Assembly (NCBI RefSeq): GCF_900176405.1
Contig: NZ_FWXJ01000008.1
Location: 82,927-146,926 of the forward strand
Direction of reading: 5' to 3'
Length of the DNA: 64,000 nucleotides
Source of the DNA: Polynucleobacter kasalickyi
GTDB lineage: Bacteria > Pseudomonadota > Gammaproteobacteria > Burkholderiales > Burkholderiaceae
Both the position numbers and the translations under genes were made by a program. Shown here piece by piece: positions 41,612-51,862 of the stretch. Position 1 is the first letter of the stretch. Each line of letters opens with the position of its first letter. The notes beneath the pieces are model-generated. The model saw only the letters and a program-made list of their open reading frames with translations, made no database searches and was not told where the DNA came from.

Positions 41612-42738
41612 ATTAAAAGCTGTTCGACCTGTTGAGCTACGGCAAGTGATGAGGTGAGGCCTGGGGATTCTATGGCAAACAAATTGATTAGGCCCGTGTG
41701 CCCATGCACTTGTGCATTATCAATTCTAAAATCTGCGGCAGGTTCTCCTGGTTTGCTAATTTTCGCGCGAATCCCTGAATAAGCTGGACTTAAAACGCCG
41801 TCAGGTAAATCGGGCCAATAACTCCGAATCGCTGCGTAAAACTTATTCCCACGCTCTGGGTCTACTGCATAGCTGACTTGGCTTTCTTCCTCAATCTCTA
41901 GCCACTCCACATCAGGACCGAATTTCGCTTGCCCACCCAAATCCATCGTGACATGTACGCCTAAACCACCTGGCTCAGGTATCGGATAAATTAATCGTTG
42001 AAATGGTGACTTCATCGCTAAAGAGAAGTAATTACCTTTGGCGAAGTAAGGTGTTGGAATCCACTCTGCTTTAAACCCTAGAATTTGGGCTGCGACCTTG
42101 GGTGCACTCATGCCGGCACTATTGATTAAATAGCGTGTTTGCAATGGAAAGACCGAACCATCGTCAGTTAATACTTCTAATCGATAACCGTTGTTTCCTT
42201 CTTGCATCGGGGTGGTCTTTTGTAAAGTAGATTGATAGGCAATCACACCACCCGCATCTTCAAACTCTCCCAATAAGGACAGCATATAACTATGGCTATC
42301 AATAACCCCTGTACTCCCCGAGAAAATCGCTTCTTCAACGCGTAACACGGGCTCTAAAGCCTGCGCTTGCTCTTTACTCAGGCGGGATAGTTGTGGCACA
42401 AAATTGGCACAGGCCTTCTCCCAGATTTTTTCTAAGTCGTCGAGTTGGGTTTTATCACTGGCGACAATCATTTTGCCGCAAGGATTATAGGGCACGCCAT
42501 GCGACTTTGCATAGGCATGTAACAAGGCATTGCCCTGTAAACACACTTGAGTTTTGAGAGAGCCGGTAGGATAGTAAATGCCTGCGTGCATCACTTCACT
42601 ATTGCGCGCACTGGTAATGGTGCCAAAACTAGATTCGCGTTCGAGCAGGATCGTTTCGTGACCACTTCTGGCCATCTGCCTAGCAATCGCTAGGCCAACT
42701 ACCCCTGCTCCTACCACCACGCAATCGACTTGTTCCAT
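41608..42738 (-). CDS. FAD-dependent oxidoreductase of the L-2-hydroxyglutarate oxidase (LhgO) type
   Basis: A 376-residue DAO-superfamily flavoprotein. The FAD motif is VVVGAGVVGLAIARQMARSG (dinucleotide-binding, about residues 7-26), followed by SARNSEVMHAGIYYPTGSLK, which matches LhgO and its relatives. LINSAGMSAPKVA and the final GLINLFAIESPGLTSS FAD-binding segment are present. Likely oxidises L-2-hydroxyglutarate into the quinone pool. The substrate is inferred by resemblance. Confidence 0.8.
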   Translation of the reverse strand: MEQVDCVVVGAGVVGLAIARQMARSGHETILLERESSFGTITSARNSEVMHAGIYYPTGSLKTQVCLQGNALLHAYAKSHGVPYNPCGKMIVASDKTQLDDLEKIWEKACANFVPQLSRLSKEQAQALEPVLRVEEAIFSGSTGVIDSHSYMLSLLGEFEDAGGVIAYQSTLQKTTPMQEGNNGYRLEVLTDDGSVFPLQTRYLINSAGMSAPKVAAQILGFKAEWIPTPYFAKGNYFSLAMKSPFQRLIYPIPEPGGLGVHVTMDLGGQAKFGPDVEWLEIEEESQVSYAVDPERGNKFYAAIRSYWPDLPDGVLSPAYSGIRAKISKPGEPAADFRIDNAQVHGHTGLINLFAIESPGLTSSLAVAQQVEQLLI

Positions 42739-42754
42739 GGTCGTTGAAAAGTTC

Positions 42755-43849
42755 TTACACGTTAAATAAGAAGTTTAGAACATCACCATCTTTAACTACA
42801 TACTCTTTACCTTCAGCACGCATTTTTCCAGCTTCTTTGGCACCCTGCTCACCCTTATATTGGATGAAGTCATCAAAGCTAATCGTTTGGGCGCGAATAA
42901 ACCCTTTTTCAAAGTCCGTGTGAATCACTCCTGCTGCTTGTGGAGCGGTATCACCAATGTGAATCGTCCAAGCACGAACTTCTTTGACACCCGCAGTAAA
43001 GTAAGTCTGTAAGCCTAGGAGATTAAAACCAGCTCGGATCACGCGATCCAATCCTGGTTCATTCATCCCCATCTCTTGCAAAAACTCAATCTTATCGCCA
43101 TCATCCAAGTCCGCGATTTCAGCTTCAATCGCAGCACAGACAGCAACTACGGGTGCATTTTCTAAAGCAGCATGTGCTCGCACTGCCTCTAAATGCGGAT
43201 TGTTTTCAAAACCATCTTCTAAAACATTGGCCACATACATGGCAGGTTTAGCCGTAATTAAACAAAAGGGCTTTAACAACAGCATTTCTTCAGGCGATAA
43301 ACCTAAGGATCTAACCGGTTTTGCTTCATTGAGGTGAGCAGCTACTTTCGTTAAGACGGCCAGCAGTGCTGCAGCCTCTTTATCATTCCCGGATTTGGCT
43401 GCTTTGGTATATTTAGAAATCGCTTTGTCCACACTGGTTAAATCTGACAGTGCTAATTCAGTATCGATGACGCCGATATCTGAAAGAGGATCAACACGAC
43501 CCGCTACGTGAATCACGTTCTCGTCTTCAAAGCATCGTACGACGTGAGTAATGGCATCTGTTTCGCGAATATTCGCTAAAAACTGATTACCAAGACCCTC
43601 ACCTTTAGAAGCACCAGCGACTAAACCGGCAATATCGACAAACTCAACAATCGCAGAAACGATTCGTTCAGGTTTGACAATTTTGGACAGTTCTTGCAGA
43701 CGTGGGTCTGGAACTTCCACGACGCCAATATTAGGCTCAATCGTGCAAAATGGATAATTCTCCGCCGCGATACCAGCTTTGGTAAGCGCGTTAAAGAGGG
43801 TGGATTTGCCGACGTTAGGCAGGCCGACGATGCCGCATTTCAATGACAT
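42755..43849 (-). CDS. ychF: Redox-regulated OBG-like ATPase YchF
   Basis: Universally conserved P-loop NTPase that prefers ATP over GTP and binds ribosomes. G1 is [14 protein letters not shown], and the [13 protein letters not shown] and [29 protein letters not shown] switch regions are diagnostic. The C-terminal TGS domain ([14 protein letters not shown] onward) is complete. 364 residues. Same strand as the LhgO-like gene, which begins 17 bp further on. Confidence 0.97.
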   Translation of the reverse strand: MSLKCGIVGLPNVGKSTLFNALTKAGIAAENYPFCTIEPNIGVVEVPDPRLQELSKIVKPERIVSAIVEFVDIAGLVAGASKGEGLGNQFLANIRETDAITHVVRCFEDENVIHVAGRVDPLSDIGVIDTELALSDLTSVDKAISKYTKAAKSGNDKEAAALLAVLTKVAAHLNEAKPVRSLGLSPEEMLLLKPFCLITAKPAMYVANVLEDGFENNPHLEAVRAHAALENAPVVAVCAAIEAEIADLDDGDKIEFLQEMGMNEPGLDRVIRAGFNLLGLQTYFTAGVKEVRAWTIHIGDTAPQAAGVIHTDFEKGFIRAQTISFDDFIQYKGEQGAKEAGKMRAEGKEYVVKDGDVLNFLFNV

Positions 43850-43875
43850 AACCTATATTGTAATAACATCATATT

Positions 43876-45099
43876 ATGAGTACACAAGAAATTATTATCT
43901 TAGGCGCTGGAATAGTCGGTAAAACAGCTGCTTTAGCCTTTAGCCAAAAGGGTTTGAAGGTTTTACATATTGCCGCAAGTTTTGGTGATAAATCCAACAC
44001 TATGGCGAGCAATTCTGAAAATGATGCCTGGAATAGTCGCGTTTATGCGATTTCACATAGTTCAGAGCAGCTCTTGAAAGACCTTCAAATTTGGCAGGCA
44101 ATCCCCTCAAATCGGCGACAAGTTGTCGAGCAAATGCGTATTTATGGCGATAGTGGTCAAGTAGATGATGGACTTCATTTTTCTGCATTTGAGGCAAATT
44201 TGCCACAACTTGCCTGCATTATGGAATCGCAACAGATTGAAAATGCGCTGGATCTTGCCACTACTTTTTCTAAGTTTATTGTGCGTCAAGAAGCCACTTT
44301 TGAATCCATCTCCATGAATGAGGAAGTAGCAATCGTCAAGACGAGTGCTGGGACTTTCAGTGCGCCACTAGTACTGGCTGCTGATGGTGCCAATTCTATC
44401 GTCCGTGATCAAATCGGCATTGAGATTTCCCAAGATATCTATGAACATACCGCTGTGATTGGTAATTTTTCTTGTGCCAATCAACATTTGCGAACTGCAC
44501 ATCAATGGTTTTTGCCAAGTGGCGATGTCCTCGCCCTATTACCTTTACCGGATAAAAAAGTTTCCATGGTTTGGTCAACCTCGAAGGAAAATGCCGAGTA
44601 CTTAACCGAACTCTCTCAAAAGGACGTGGGGCTGTTCTGCCAAACCATCGTTTCTCAAGCGGATAGTAAGCCGCTAGAGGTTTTGGGGCAATTAACCTTG
44701 CTCAATCAAGTACAGTCTTACCCCCTTAAACGGCAAAGAGCAAAGCAGTTTATTGGTCCAAGTCATGACCCAAAAGTTATTTTATTGGGCGACGCTGCGC
44801 ATGTCATGCATCCCTTAGCAGGACAAGGTTTAAATCTTGGCCTTAGGGATATTAGAGATCTTTTAAAGACCTTTGCTGAAAAAGAAAATTTTAGAAAGAT
44901 TAACGATCGTATCCTACTACGCAGGTATGAACGCTCTAGAGTAGCGGATGTGGACGCCATGTTAGGCGTGACCCATCATTTACATCAGTTGTTTATGAAA
45001 AACCACTCGGCAGTCAAGTGGTTACGCAATACTGGCATGCGCCTCCTCAATCAACACAGTAACATTAAAAAACAATTGATTGCGAAAGCTTTAGAATAG
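43876..45099 (+). CDS. UbiH/UbiF/VisC/COQ6 family FAD-dependent monooxygenase
   Basis: Flavoprotein hydroxylase of 407 residues. The N-terminal GxGxxG motif is IILGAGIVGKTAALAF, the DG motif is VLAADGANSIVRDQIG, and GDAAHVMHPLAGQGLNLGLRD is the family signature. Members add hydroxyl groups during ubiquinone synthesis; which ring position is not readable. Divergent from ychF with a 26-bp gap. Confidence 0.88.
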   Translation: MSTQEIIILGAGIVGKTAALAFSQKGLKVLHIAASFGDKSNTMASNSENDAWNSRVYAISHSSEQLLKDLQIWQAIPSNRRQVVEQMRIYGDSGQVDDGLHFSAFEANLPQLACIMESQQIENALDLATTFSKFIVRQEATFESISMNEEVAIVKTSAGTFSAPLVLAADGANSIVRDQIGIEISQDIYEHTAVIGNFSCANQHLRTAHQWFLPSGDVLALLPLPDKKVSMVWSTSKENAEYLTELSQKDVGLFCQTIVSQADSKPLEVLGQLTLLNQVQSYPLKRQRAKQFIGPSHDPKVILLGDAAHVMHPLAGQGLNLGLRDIRDLLKTFAEKENFRKINDRILLRRYERSRVADVDAMLGVTHHLHQLFMKNHSAVKWLRNTGMRLLNQHSNIKKQLIAKALE

Positions 45100-45168
45100 A
45101 ACTTTGTTGCTTAAAACAGACCAGACTACCTGCTACGCTAAAGCTAATCATTCGACAGGAACTATACG

Positions 45169-45891
45169 ATGCGTATCCTCCCACTTTCACTACTTCTTCT
45201 ACTCGGTTTCATATCGATCGTCAGTCATGCCGATGCCAACGATAAAATTAAAGCGGAATTACAAAAGCAATTAGGCTCAACCGCTCAAATTAAGACGATT
45301 AGTCCGGCCCCCATTCCTGGGCTCTTTGAAGTGGTGATCAACAATACAGTCGTTTATACCGATGCCTCAGCAAAATACCTTATTCAAGGCAGTATTGTTG
45401 AATTAAAGACAGGTGCGAATCTTACTGAGCTCAAAGAAGATGAGCTTAATAAAATCAAATTTACTGATTTGCCGATGAAAGATGCTTTAAGAACTGTTAG
45501 AGGAGATGGCACTCGCGTTATTGCTGTGTTTGCAGATCCTAACTGTGGATATTGCAAAACCTTAGAAAAAAATCTTCTGACGATGGATAACATTACTATT
45601 TTCACTTATTTAATACCCATCTTATCGGCGGACTCAACTGCTAAATCGAAGGCTATTTGGTGTAGTGCAGATCCCAGTAAAACTTGGATCAACTGGATGG
45701 TACAGCAAGTTCCTCCTACTGCTGCGAAGCCTGACTGTGCCAATCCTTTAGATAGGAATTTAGCCCTTGCTAAAAAAATTGGCGTAACCGGTACCCCCGC
45801 TATTTTCTTTAGCGATGGAACCAGAATTCCTGGCGCCGTATCTAAAGAAACGATTGAAAAAAAGTTTGCTGATTTAACTGTGAAGAAATAA
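45169..45891 (+). CDS. dsbC: Periplasmic thiol:disulfide isomerase, DsbC-like
   Basis: A 240-residue secreted protein. The signal peptide MRILPLSLLLLLGFISIVSHADA is followed by the DsbC dimerisation domain and a thioredoxin domain with the active site CGYC in FADPNCGYCKTLEKNL. The cis-Pro loop is VTGTPAIFFSDG. It should isomerise wrong disulfides and be kept reduced by DsbD. AGGA ribosome-binding site before the ATG. Confidence 0.92.
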   Translation: MRILPLSLLLLLGFISIVSHADANDKIKAELQKQLGSTAQIKTISPAPIPGLFEVVINNTVVYTDASAKYLIQGSIVELKTGANLTELKEDELNKIKFTDLPMKDALRTVRGDGTRVIAVFADPNCGYCKTLEKNLLTMDNITIFTYLIPILSADSTAKSKAIWCSADPSKTWINWMVQQVPPTAAKPDCANPLDRNLALAKKIGVTGTPAIFFSDGTRIPGAVSKETIEKKFADLTVKK

Positions 45892-45901
45892 CGAATTCCC
45901 T

Positions 45902-47695
45902 ATGGCTGATATCCAGTACACCATTTATCCAATGGATGGCTTAGGCCATTATTTTGAGGTCGAATTATTGATTCTGCATCCCAATCCTTTTGGTCAAAAG
46001 ATTCAAATGCCGAATTGGATTCCTGGTAGTTACATGACGAGGGACTTTAGTAAACATATTTTATCGATTCATGCCTTTGGTCAAGATCAGCATCAAGCCT
46101 TGAAAGAACCTCTCCATCTTTTACAAACAAACTCGGACACTTGGGAAATTGAAGCTGTTCAGGGACCTGTCATCATTAAAACGAAAGTGTATGCTTTCGA
46201 CAACTCCGTAAGAACTGCTTTCCTAGATACCGAGCGAGGTTTTTTGAACTTTAGTAGCGTTTGCTTGCAAGTTGTTGGTCAAACGCAAAAGCCGATTGAT
46301 TGTGTCATTGAACAGACGGCGCTCACGCGTGGATGGGAAGTCGTCACGACGCTACCTAGCGTAAAAATTGATAAGCATGGATTTGGCAAATATACGGTTG
46401 CTCAATATGATGCCTTGATTGATCACCCGGTAAGCATGGGCCGTTTTGTGAAGATCTCCTGGAACTCTTATGGGATTCCTCATCAAATCGTATTTCAAGG
46501 CACTGCAGAAAATCTTAATTTACCCCTACTCAAAGCAGATTTGAAAGCAATTTGTGACACGCACATTGCGTTCTTTGACCCCAACCATCATGTGACCCCG
46601 TTTAACCAATATATTTTTCATGTCAATGTAGTTGGCAATGGTTATGGTGGGCTTGAGCATCGTGCCTCCACAGCCTTAATTTGTAAACGCTCTGATTTGC
46701 CGTATGCAGCGCAATCGCCTCAAGCAGAGGATCTGAAAGCTTATCAAGATTTTCTAGGCTTATGTAGCCATGAATATTTTCACTCTTGGATGGTTAAAAA
46801 AGTTCAGCCCCTAGCTTTTCAGCCATATCGTCTGAATCAGAGAAACTATACGAAATTACTTTGGTTATTTGAAGGCTTCACCAGTTATTACGATGATTTG
46901 CAACTCTTAAGAAGTGCGCGGATTGATTTAAAAACGTATCTAAAGCGCCTCCTGGATACGCACCATCAAGTGATGAGAAATCCTGGCAGACATCATCAAA
47001 GTGTTGCGCAAAGCTCCTTTGATGCCTGGACAAAATATTACTTGATGGATGAAAACACACCAAATGCCGTTGTCAGTTACTACGCAAAAGGTTCTCTGAT
47101 TGCGTTTGCTCTAGACCTTCTCATTCGTGACTTTTCGAATCAGACGAAATCCCTCGATGATGTCATGCGGGCAGTTTGGCAAGAACATGGGGCCTATGGT
47201 GATCAGGTTGGCGTTGGATTAACGGAAAATGGCTTCGATAAAATGATTACTAAATCCTTAGGTTCCAGTTTCCGACCGTTATGGATCGGTTTTAAGGCGG
47301 CCTATATTGACGGCACCCAAGATATTGATGTGGTTGAACTTTTACAATCGACGGGTATTGCGCTTACTCCCAAAAAACTAACGATCGCTGAAAAACTGCA
47401 ACAAAGTTTAGGTCTACGGATTCAGTCACAAGATGGGTTTGTCAAAGTGACTCATGTTCTCGAGTCTTATCTTGGGCAACAGGCTGGACTATGCCCCAAC
47501 GATTTGATTGTGGCGTTGAATCATGAAAAAGTAAGTGTCACGAATTTCTCTCATTTACTGGCCCGACACTGTCATCAGAAAGTGAAGCTCAGTATTTTCC
47601 GGGGCGACTTACTGCACCATCTCACGTTGCAACTACCGTCGCAATCCGCACTCCAAGAGGAGCGCATGAATTCTTATCTATTGGCGAATGATTAA
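45902..47695 (+). CDS. M61 family glycyl aminopeptidase-like metallopeptidase with PDZ domain
   Basis: A 597-residue protein of the M61 family. The gluzincin site is HEYFHSW (HExxH), and the third ligand glutamate lies in LWLFEGFTSYYDD. The N-terminal beta domain (1-220) is typical. A PDZ domain at about residues 495-575 (LGLRIQSQDGFVKVTHVLESYLGQQAGL) is fused at the C-terminus. No signal peptide is visible, so it is probably cytoplasmic. Confidence 0.88.
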   Translation: MADIQYTIYPMDGLGHYFEVELLILHPNPFGQKIQMPNWIPGSYMTRDFSKHILSIHAFGQDQHQALKEPLHLLQTNSDTWEIEAVQGPVIIKTKVYAFDNSVRTAFLDTERGFLNFSSVCLQVVGQTQKPIDCVIEQTALTRGWEVVTTLPSVKIDKHGFGKYTVAQYDALIDHPVSMGRFVKISWNSYGIPHQIVFQGTAENLNLPLLKADLKAICDTHIAFFDPNHHVTPFNQYIFHVNVVGNGYGGLEHRASTALICKRSDLPYAAQSPQAEDLKAYQDFLGLCSHEYFHSWMVKKVQPLAFQPYRLNQRNYTKLLWLFEGFTSYYDDLQLLRSARIDLKTYLKRLLDTHHQVMRNPGRHHQSVAQSSFDAWTKYYLMDENTPNAVVSYYAKGSLIAFALDLLIRDFSNQTKSLDDVMRAVWQEHGAYGDQVGVGLTENGFDKMITKSLGSSFRPLWIGFKAAYIDGTQDIDVVELLQSTGIALTPKKLTIAEKLQQSLGLRIQSQDGFVKVTHVLESYLGQQAGLCPNDLIVALNHEKVSVTNFSHLLARHCHQKVKLSIFRGDLLHHLTLQLPSQSALQEERMNSYLLAND

Positions 47696-47714
47696 TGCTG
47701 TCATTCAATAATGC

Positions 47715-48455
47715 ATGGATTATTTAAGCGCGTTTCTTCACCGACTGCCAAAAGATTATCAAGCCTTACTAGCTCATCGTCTAGAAGACTCGGCTTGGAT
47801 CCAATTACTAGAGAATATTCAACGACAGGAAGAAACTGCCAGAAATGCAAACCCTCAGGCCATTTTTCCATCCGTTGATCGCGTTTTTTATGCCTTAGAA
47901 CTCACCCCAATTCAGACAATTAAAGTGATTTTGTTGGGACAAGACCCCTACCACACTGCCGGCCTTGCGCAAGGCTTAGCCTTTTCGGTCCCACAGGACA
48001 TCCTGCCTGGTTCCAATTTATTTCCAAGCTCTTTACGAAATATCAATAAAGCACTGATGCTCGAAGGCTATCGGCCCATGATGAACGGTGATTTAACGCA
48101 TTGGGCTACCCAAGGGGTTTTACTGTTGAACGCTTGTCTAACTGTTCAAGAAGGCTTACCGAATAGTCATGTTCGATGGGGTTGGAATCAATTCACAGAT
48201 GCATTAATCCATGATCTTTTACAGCAGTTGCGCGAAAAAGTTGTTTTTCTTTGGGGTGGTTTTGCACAAAAGAAAGAAGTTTTTATCCCAACAGATCGAA
48301 ATCATTTGATTTTAAAATCCTCTCACCCCTCCGGGCTCGGGGTGTATAAAACATCGTCGCCCTTTTTACAACCCAAAGATACCGGTAGCTGCAAGCATTT
48401 TTCTCTCAGTAATGCTTGGCTCAACAACCATCTTCAGAGCCCGATTAATTGGTAA
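47715..48455 (+). CDS. ung: Uracil-DNA glycosylase
   Basis: Removes uracil from DNA. The catalytic water-activating motif GQDPYH is at residues 75-80, and the His of the second motif is in SSHPSGLGVYK. The FLWGG segment is also seen. 246 residues, family 1 UDG. It starts 20 bp after the M61 gene. Confidence 0.97.
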   Translation: MDYLSAFLHRLPKDYQALLAHRLEDSAWIQLLENIQRQEETARNANPQAIFPSVDRVFYALELTPIQTIKVILLGQDPYHTAGLAQGLAFSVPQDILPGSNLFPSSLRNINKALMLEGYRPMMNGDLTHWATQGVLLLNACLTVQEGLPNSHVRWGWNQFTDALIHDLLQQLREKVVFLWGGFAQKKEVFIPTDRNHLILKSSHPSGLGVYKTSSPFLQPKDTGSCKHFSLSNAWLNNHLQSPINW

Positions 48456-48480
48456 TTTTAATGAAATCCTGAAATTGATT

Positions 48481-48509
48481 TTGTTGCATTGATGACAAAA
48501 CTCTATAAT
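48481..48509 (+). promoter_or_regulatory. Promoter upstream of prfA
   Basis: TTGTTG (48481-48486) and a perfect TATAAT (48504-48509) are separated by 17 bp, 34 bp before the prfA ATG. The -35 matches only partly, so strength is probably moderate. It would drive prfA-prmC-grxD. Confidence 0.6.
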
Positions 48510-48542
48510 TGAATACTAATTTTTGAATTGAATTGATCCCGA

Positions 48543-49622
48543 ATGAAACCTAGTATGCATTCAAAGCTCGAGCATTTACAGGCTCGACTGCTTGAACTAA
48601 ATTCTTTGATGTCTCGCGAAGATGTTACACAGAACATGGATCAATTTCGCAAATATACCAAAGAACACGCTGAAATCGACCCCGTGGTGCATAAGTTCTC
48701 GCAGTATCAAGCAGCAATGCAAGATGAACTGGTGGCGATTGATATGCGCCAAGATCCTGATTCGAAAGAGTTCGCGGAAGAAGAAATTAAGTCAGCCCGT
48801 GAACGCATGGAATTACTAGAAGGTGAACTACAAAAACTGCTATTACCCAAAGATCCAAATGATGATAAAAATATCTTTTTAGAAATTAGGGCGGGTACTG
48901 GTGGTGATGAAAGTGCTTTATTCGCAGCCGACTTACTCCGTATGTATACGCGTTTTGCAGAACGTCAACGCTGGAAAACTGAAGTCATTAGTGCCAATGA
49001 ATCCGATTTAGGTGGATACAAAGAAGTAATTTTGCGTCTTGAAGGCGATAAAGTGTATTCAAAACTTAAATTCGAATCTGGTGGTCATCGTGTACAACGG
49101 GTTCCGCAAACGGAAACACAAGGTCGGATACATACCTCAGCTTGTACTGTTGCTGTTTTACCCGAAGCGGATGAAGTCGAAGCCGTACAAATTAATCCCA
49201 GTGAATTACGAATTGATACTTTTAGAGCGTCTGGTGCTGGTGGTCAACATATTAATAAGACGGATTCTGCCGTTCGTATTACCCACCTGCCAACAGGGAT
49301 TGTGGTGGAATGCCAAGACGATCGAAGCCAGCATCGTAATAAAGATCAAGCCATGAAAGTGCTTGTTTCAAGAATTATGGATGCCAGGTATAAAGCCCAA
49401 CATAACAAGGAAGCACAGGAGCGTAAAAGTTTAATTGGTTCAGGCGATCGTAGCGATCGAATTCGGACCTACAACTTTCCTCAAGGTCGTATTTCTGATC
49501 ATCGTATCAATCTGACCCTCTACAAAATTGATGCCATGATGGATGGTGATTTAGATGAACTGTTGAATGGCTTGTCTGCTGAACATCAAGCGGAATTGTT
49601 AGCAACGCTTGGTGAGAATTAA
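48543..49622 (+). CDS. prfA: Peptide chain release factor 1
   Basis: Recognises UAA and UAG stops and triggers peptide release. The GGQ motif is in [17 protein letters not shown], the methylation target of PrmC encoded just downstream. The stop-codon-recognition tripeptide is PQT in [14 protein letters not shown], where E. coli has PAT. 359 residues, normal; ATG 48543 is used, with ATG 48555 as an alternative. Confidence 0.97.
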   Translation: MKPSMHSKLEHLQARLLELNSLMSREDVTQNMDQFRKYTKEHAEIDPVVHKFSQYQAAMQDELVAIDMRQDPDSKEFAEEEIKSARERMELLEGELQKLLLPKDPNDDKNIFLEIRAGTGGDESALFAADLLRMYTRFAERQRWKTEVISANESDLGGYKEVILRLEGDKVYSKLKFESGGHRVQRVPQTETQGRIHTSACTVAVLPEADEVEAVQINPSELRIDTFRASGAGGQHINKTDSAVRITHLPTGIVVECQDDRSQHRNKDQAMKVLVSRIMDARYKAQHNKEAQERKSLIGSGDRSDRIRTYNFPQGRISDHRINLTLYKIDAMMDGDLDELLNGLSAEHQAELLATLGEN

Positions 49623-49648
49623 TTTTTTCTCCGACGATTGATTGCGTT

Positions 49649-50542
49649 GTGACCCATCCTGTTAACACCCTCAAAGCAATCCTTCAATCTACCCCTCTTG
49701 ACCGAGTGGATGCTAAGGTGCTCCTTTATCATTTAATGGATCTTCATTATCAATGGCCAAGAAGTTATTTGATTAGTCATGATCAAGATGTTTTATCTAC
49801 TCCATTTTTAAATGAGTGGTTTGATTTAGAAGCAAAGCGGCAATCGGGCGTGCCAGTTGCTTATTTAACCAAGAAGCGCCCCTTCCATCAAATAGAGTTA
49901 ATCGTCAGTCCTGATGTCCTGATTCCTCGTCCTGAAACAGAAATCTTGGTTCAGCTTGGTCTAGCATCTATCGACTCGATGTTTCAAGCACTCCCCATGC
50001 AGTTTCACCCAGATCAGCCCTTACATGTGGTTGATTTAGGTTGTGGGAGTGGCGCAATTATTTTAGCGATTGCCAAAGAGCTTGAGCCCTCGCCCTTCTT
50101 CAATAGCATTTCATTTTCTGCTAGCGATATTAGCCCAGCCGCATTAAACATTGCTAAGCAGAATGCCCATCAACTCTCCTTAGACAACAAGATTCAATTC
50201 TTCGAAAGTAATTGGCTTGCACAATTACCCCACGATTCGTACGGGATTATTCTCAGTAACCCGCCCTATTTAAGTGCGCAGGATCCGCACCTTGTAAAAG
50301 GTGATCTTCGGTTTGAACCTATCGGGGCACTTAGTGACTTTGCGGATGGCTTATCGGCTTACCGCCTTATTACTGAACAAGCGAGTATTCGCCTCGCTGA
50401 GGGTGGTTATCTTTTATTTGAACATGGTTTTGAGCAAGCGGGTGACATTCAGAAAATCCTGAGGGAGTACTCTTTTTTGAATATCAAGACTGAAAAAGAT
50501 TATTCGGGCTTAGATCGTGTTACATGGGCTCAAAAAGGGTAA
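49649..50542 (+). CDS. prmC: Release factor glutamine methyltransferase PrmC
   Basis: SAM-dependent enzyme that methylates the Gln of the release factor GGQ motif. The SAM-binding site is VVDLGCGSGAIILAIAKE, and the catalytic NPPY motif is IILSNPPYLSAQD. 297 residues. The start is GTG 49649. The adjacency to prfA is classic. Confidence 0.95.
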   Translation: MTHPVNTLKAILQSTPLDRVDAKVLLYHLMDLHYQWPRSYLISHDQDVLSTPFLNEWFDLEAKRQSGVPVAYLTKKRPFHQIELIVSPDVLIPRPETEILVQLGLASIDSMFQALPMQFHPDQPLHVVDLGCGSGAIILAIAKELEPSPFFNSISFSASDISPAALNIAKQNAHQLSLDNKIQFFESNWLAQLPHDSYGIILSNPPYLSAQDPHLVKGDLRFEPIGALSDFADGLSAYRLITEQASIRLAEGGYLLFEHGFEQAGDIQKILREYSFLNIKTEKDYSGLDRVTWAQKG

Positions 50543-50576
50543 AATAAGTCATTATTGATTTATTTGGGAGCAGATG

Positions 50577-50885
50577 ATGGATACTCAAGAGCGTATTAAA
50601 GAAATAGTGACTTCAAATCCAGTAGTGCTTTTTATGAAAGGTACTGCACAGTTTCCACAATGTGGATTCTCTGGAAGAGCTATTCAAATTCTCAATGCAT
50701 GCGGTATTACTTCTCCATTTACCGTCAATGTATTAGCAGATGAAGAAATTCGTCAAGGGATTAAAGAATTTGCAAATTGGCCGACAATCCCTCAGCTATA
50801 TGTAAAAGGTGAGTTTGTTGGTGGTTCAGACATCATGATGGAAATGTACGAAAGTGGTGAACTTCAGGATGTTTTTAAAGCCTAA
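50577..50885 (+). CDS. grxD: Monothiol glutaredoxin Grx4
   Basis: Monothiol glutaredoxin with the CGFS active site in [12 protein letters not shown], which binds a [2Fe-2S] cluster and delivers iron-sulfur clusters. ATG 50577 ([11 protein letters not shown]) has a GGGAG ribosome-binding site 6 nt upstream and the conserved N-terminus; ATG 50574 is adjacent. 102 residues. Confidence 0.95.
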   Translation: MDTQERIKEIVTSNPVVLFMKGTAQFPQCGFSGRAIQILNACGITSPFTVNVLADEEIRQGIKEFANWPTIPQLYVKGEFVGGSDIMMEMYESGELQDVFKA

Positions 50886-50937
50886 CTCCTTACGTTTCTT
50901 ACGATCTAAGCAGTAAGTTTTACCTTCGATTCATAGC

Positions 50938-50989
50938 GGGCAACTGAAAATCCTTACTATTTTCAAGGTTTTATACATACCGGTTGCCC
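50938..50989. repeat. Nested inverted repeat after grxD
   Basis: GGGCAAC (50938-50944) pairs with GTTGCCC (50983-50989). Inside it TGAAAAT (50945-50951) pairs with ATTTTCA (50959-50965) around a 7-nt loop. The element sits in the 135-bp gap between grxD and the nucleotidyltransferase gene. No U-tract follows. It may be a transcription end or a relic of a small mobile repeat. Confidence 0.4.
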
Positions 50990-51020
50990 CAATTAGATTT
51001 TCTTATCATAATTAACTATT

Positions 51021-51368
51021 ATGAAAGTAATTCCTTTCATCGACTTGGCCACCCAAAATGCAGCCCATGCATTTATCAAAAAAATCTCTAGTCAATACGA
51101 TGTGAGCATGGCTTTTCTGTTTGGTAGTAGAGCGCGCCATACGCATCAAAGTGAAAGTGATGCGGATATTGCTATCCTTCTTAAGGGTAGTATCGGTCGT
51201 TTCATGGCTACAAAATTTGCTATGGATGACTTGGCCTATGATGTTCTTTTAGAAACTGGCATTCGAATTCAACCTTTGCCTATTTGGCAGGAAGAATGGG
51301 ATCACCCCGAATGCTATTCCAATCCAGCACTCTTAAAAAATATTCGCACAGAAGGCATTGCTCTTTGA
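51021..51368 (+). CDS. MNT-type nucleotidyltransferase (antitoxin-like)
   Basis: A 115-residue minimal nucleotidyltransferase. FLFGSRARHTHQSESDADIAILL carries the GSRAR and D-x-D metal site. MntA-type proteins AMPylate their HEPN toxin partner and so neutralise it. The next gene overlaps its stop and encodes the HEPN partner. Confidence 0.85.
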   Translation: MKVIPFIDLATQNAAHAFIKKISSQYDVSMAFLFGSRARHTHQSESDADIAILLKGSIGRFMATKFAMDDLAYDVLLETGIRIQPLPIWQEEWDHPECYSNPALLKNIRTEGIAL

Positions 51369-51754
51369 AGTCTGAAGAACTATTTTCTAAGGCAAGAACT
51401 GCAGCAGCTTCCGCTAGAATTTTACTTTCAGCAGGTGATTATGACGGTGCCTGTAAGCGAGCATATTACGCAATGTTTGATGCGGCTCGAGCTGCATTAA
51501 TTGCTTCTGGACACTTAGAGTCAATGGTCAATACAAAAACCCATAGTGGTCTCATTTCGAACTTCAGCCTTAAACTTGTTAAAACTGGTCAAGTCGCGGT
51601 AGAGCTAGGAAAGTCATTAAATAAAGTTGAAGATCTTCGATGAATGGCAGACTATAAAGGTGACTCTGTTGAATTGGTAGATGCCACTTGGGCTGTTGAT
51701 CAAGCGGATATTTTTGTGCTGATGCTCATAACCATCTTTATTCCTAAGGCATAG
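51365..51754 (+). pseudogene. HEPN-domain toxin partner, interrupted by an in-frame TGA
   Basis: From TTG 51365, which overlaps the nucleotidyltransferase stop, one frame encodes KSEELFSKARTAAASARILL and AYYAMFDAARAALIASG, typical HEPN sequence. A TGA at 51641-51643 interrupts it after KVEDLR. The same frame then continues with MADYKGDSVELVDATWAVDQADIFV and stops at TAG 51752-51754. LR-x-x-ADYKGD is the usual HEPN C-terminus, and the total of 129 codons matches the family length. A single nonsense change, for example CGA to TGA, is the simplest reading. A short 92-residue product may still be made. Confidence 0.75.
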
Positions 51755-51862
51755 GTTGTACTTTCGATCGTACTCATTAGGCGATTTACTATGATCCTAC
51801 TTTACCGTTTGCGCTTTCATACCCAGCCTAATCGACCAAATTAAACTGACTGAATAATAAAA

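Noticed and set aside
48543..49622. PQT in place of PAT in release factor 1 as a sign of altered stop-codon use
   Set aside because: The middle position of the PxT motif varies among bacteria, and the genes here use all three stops in the ordinary way.
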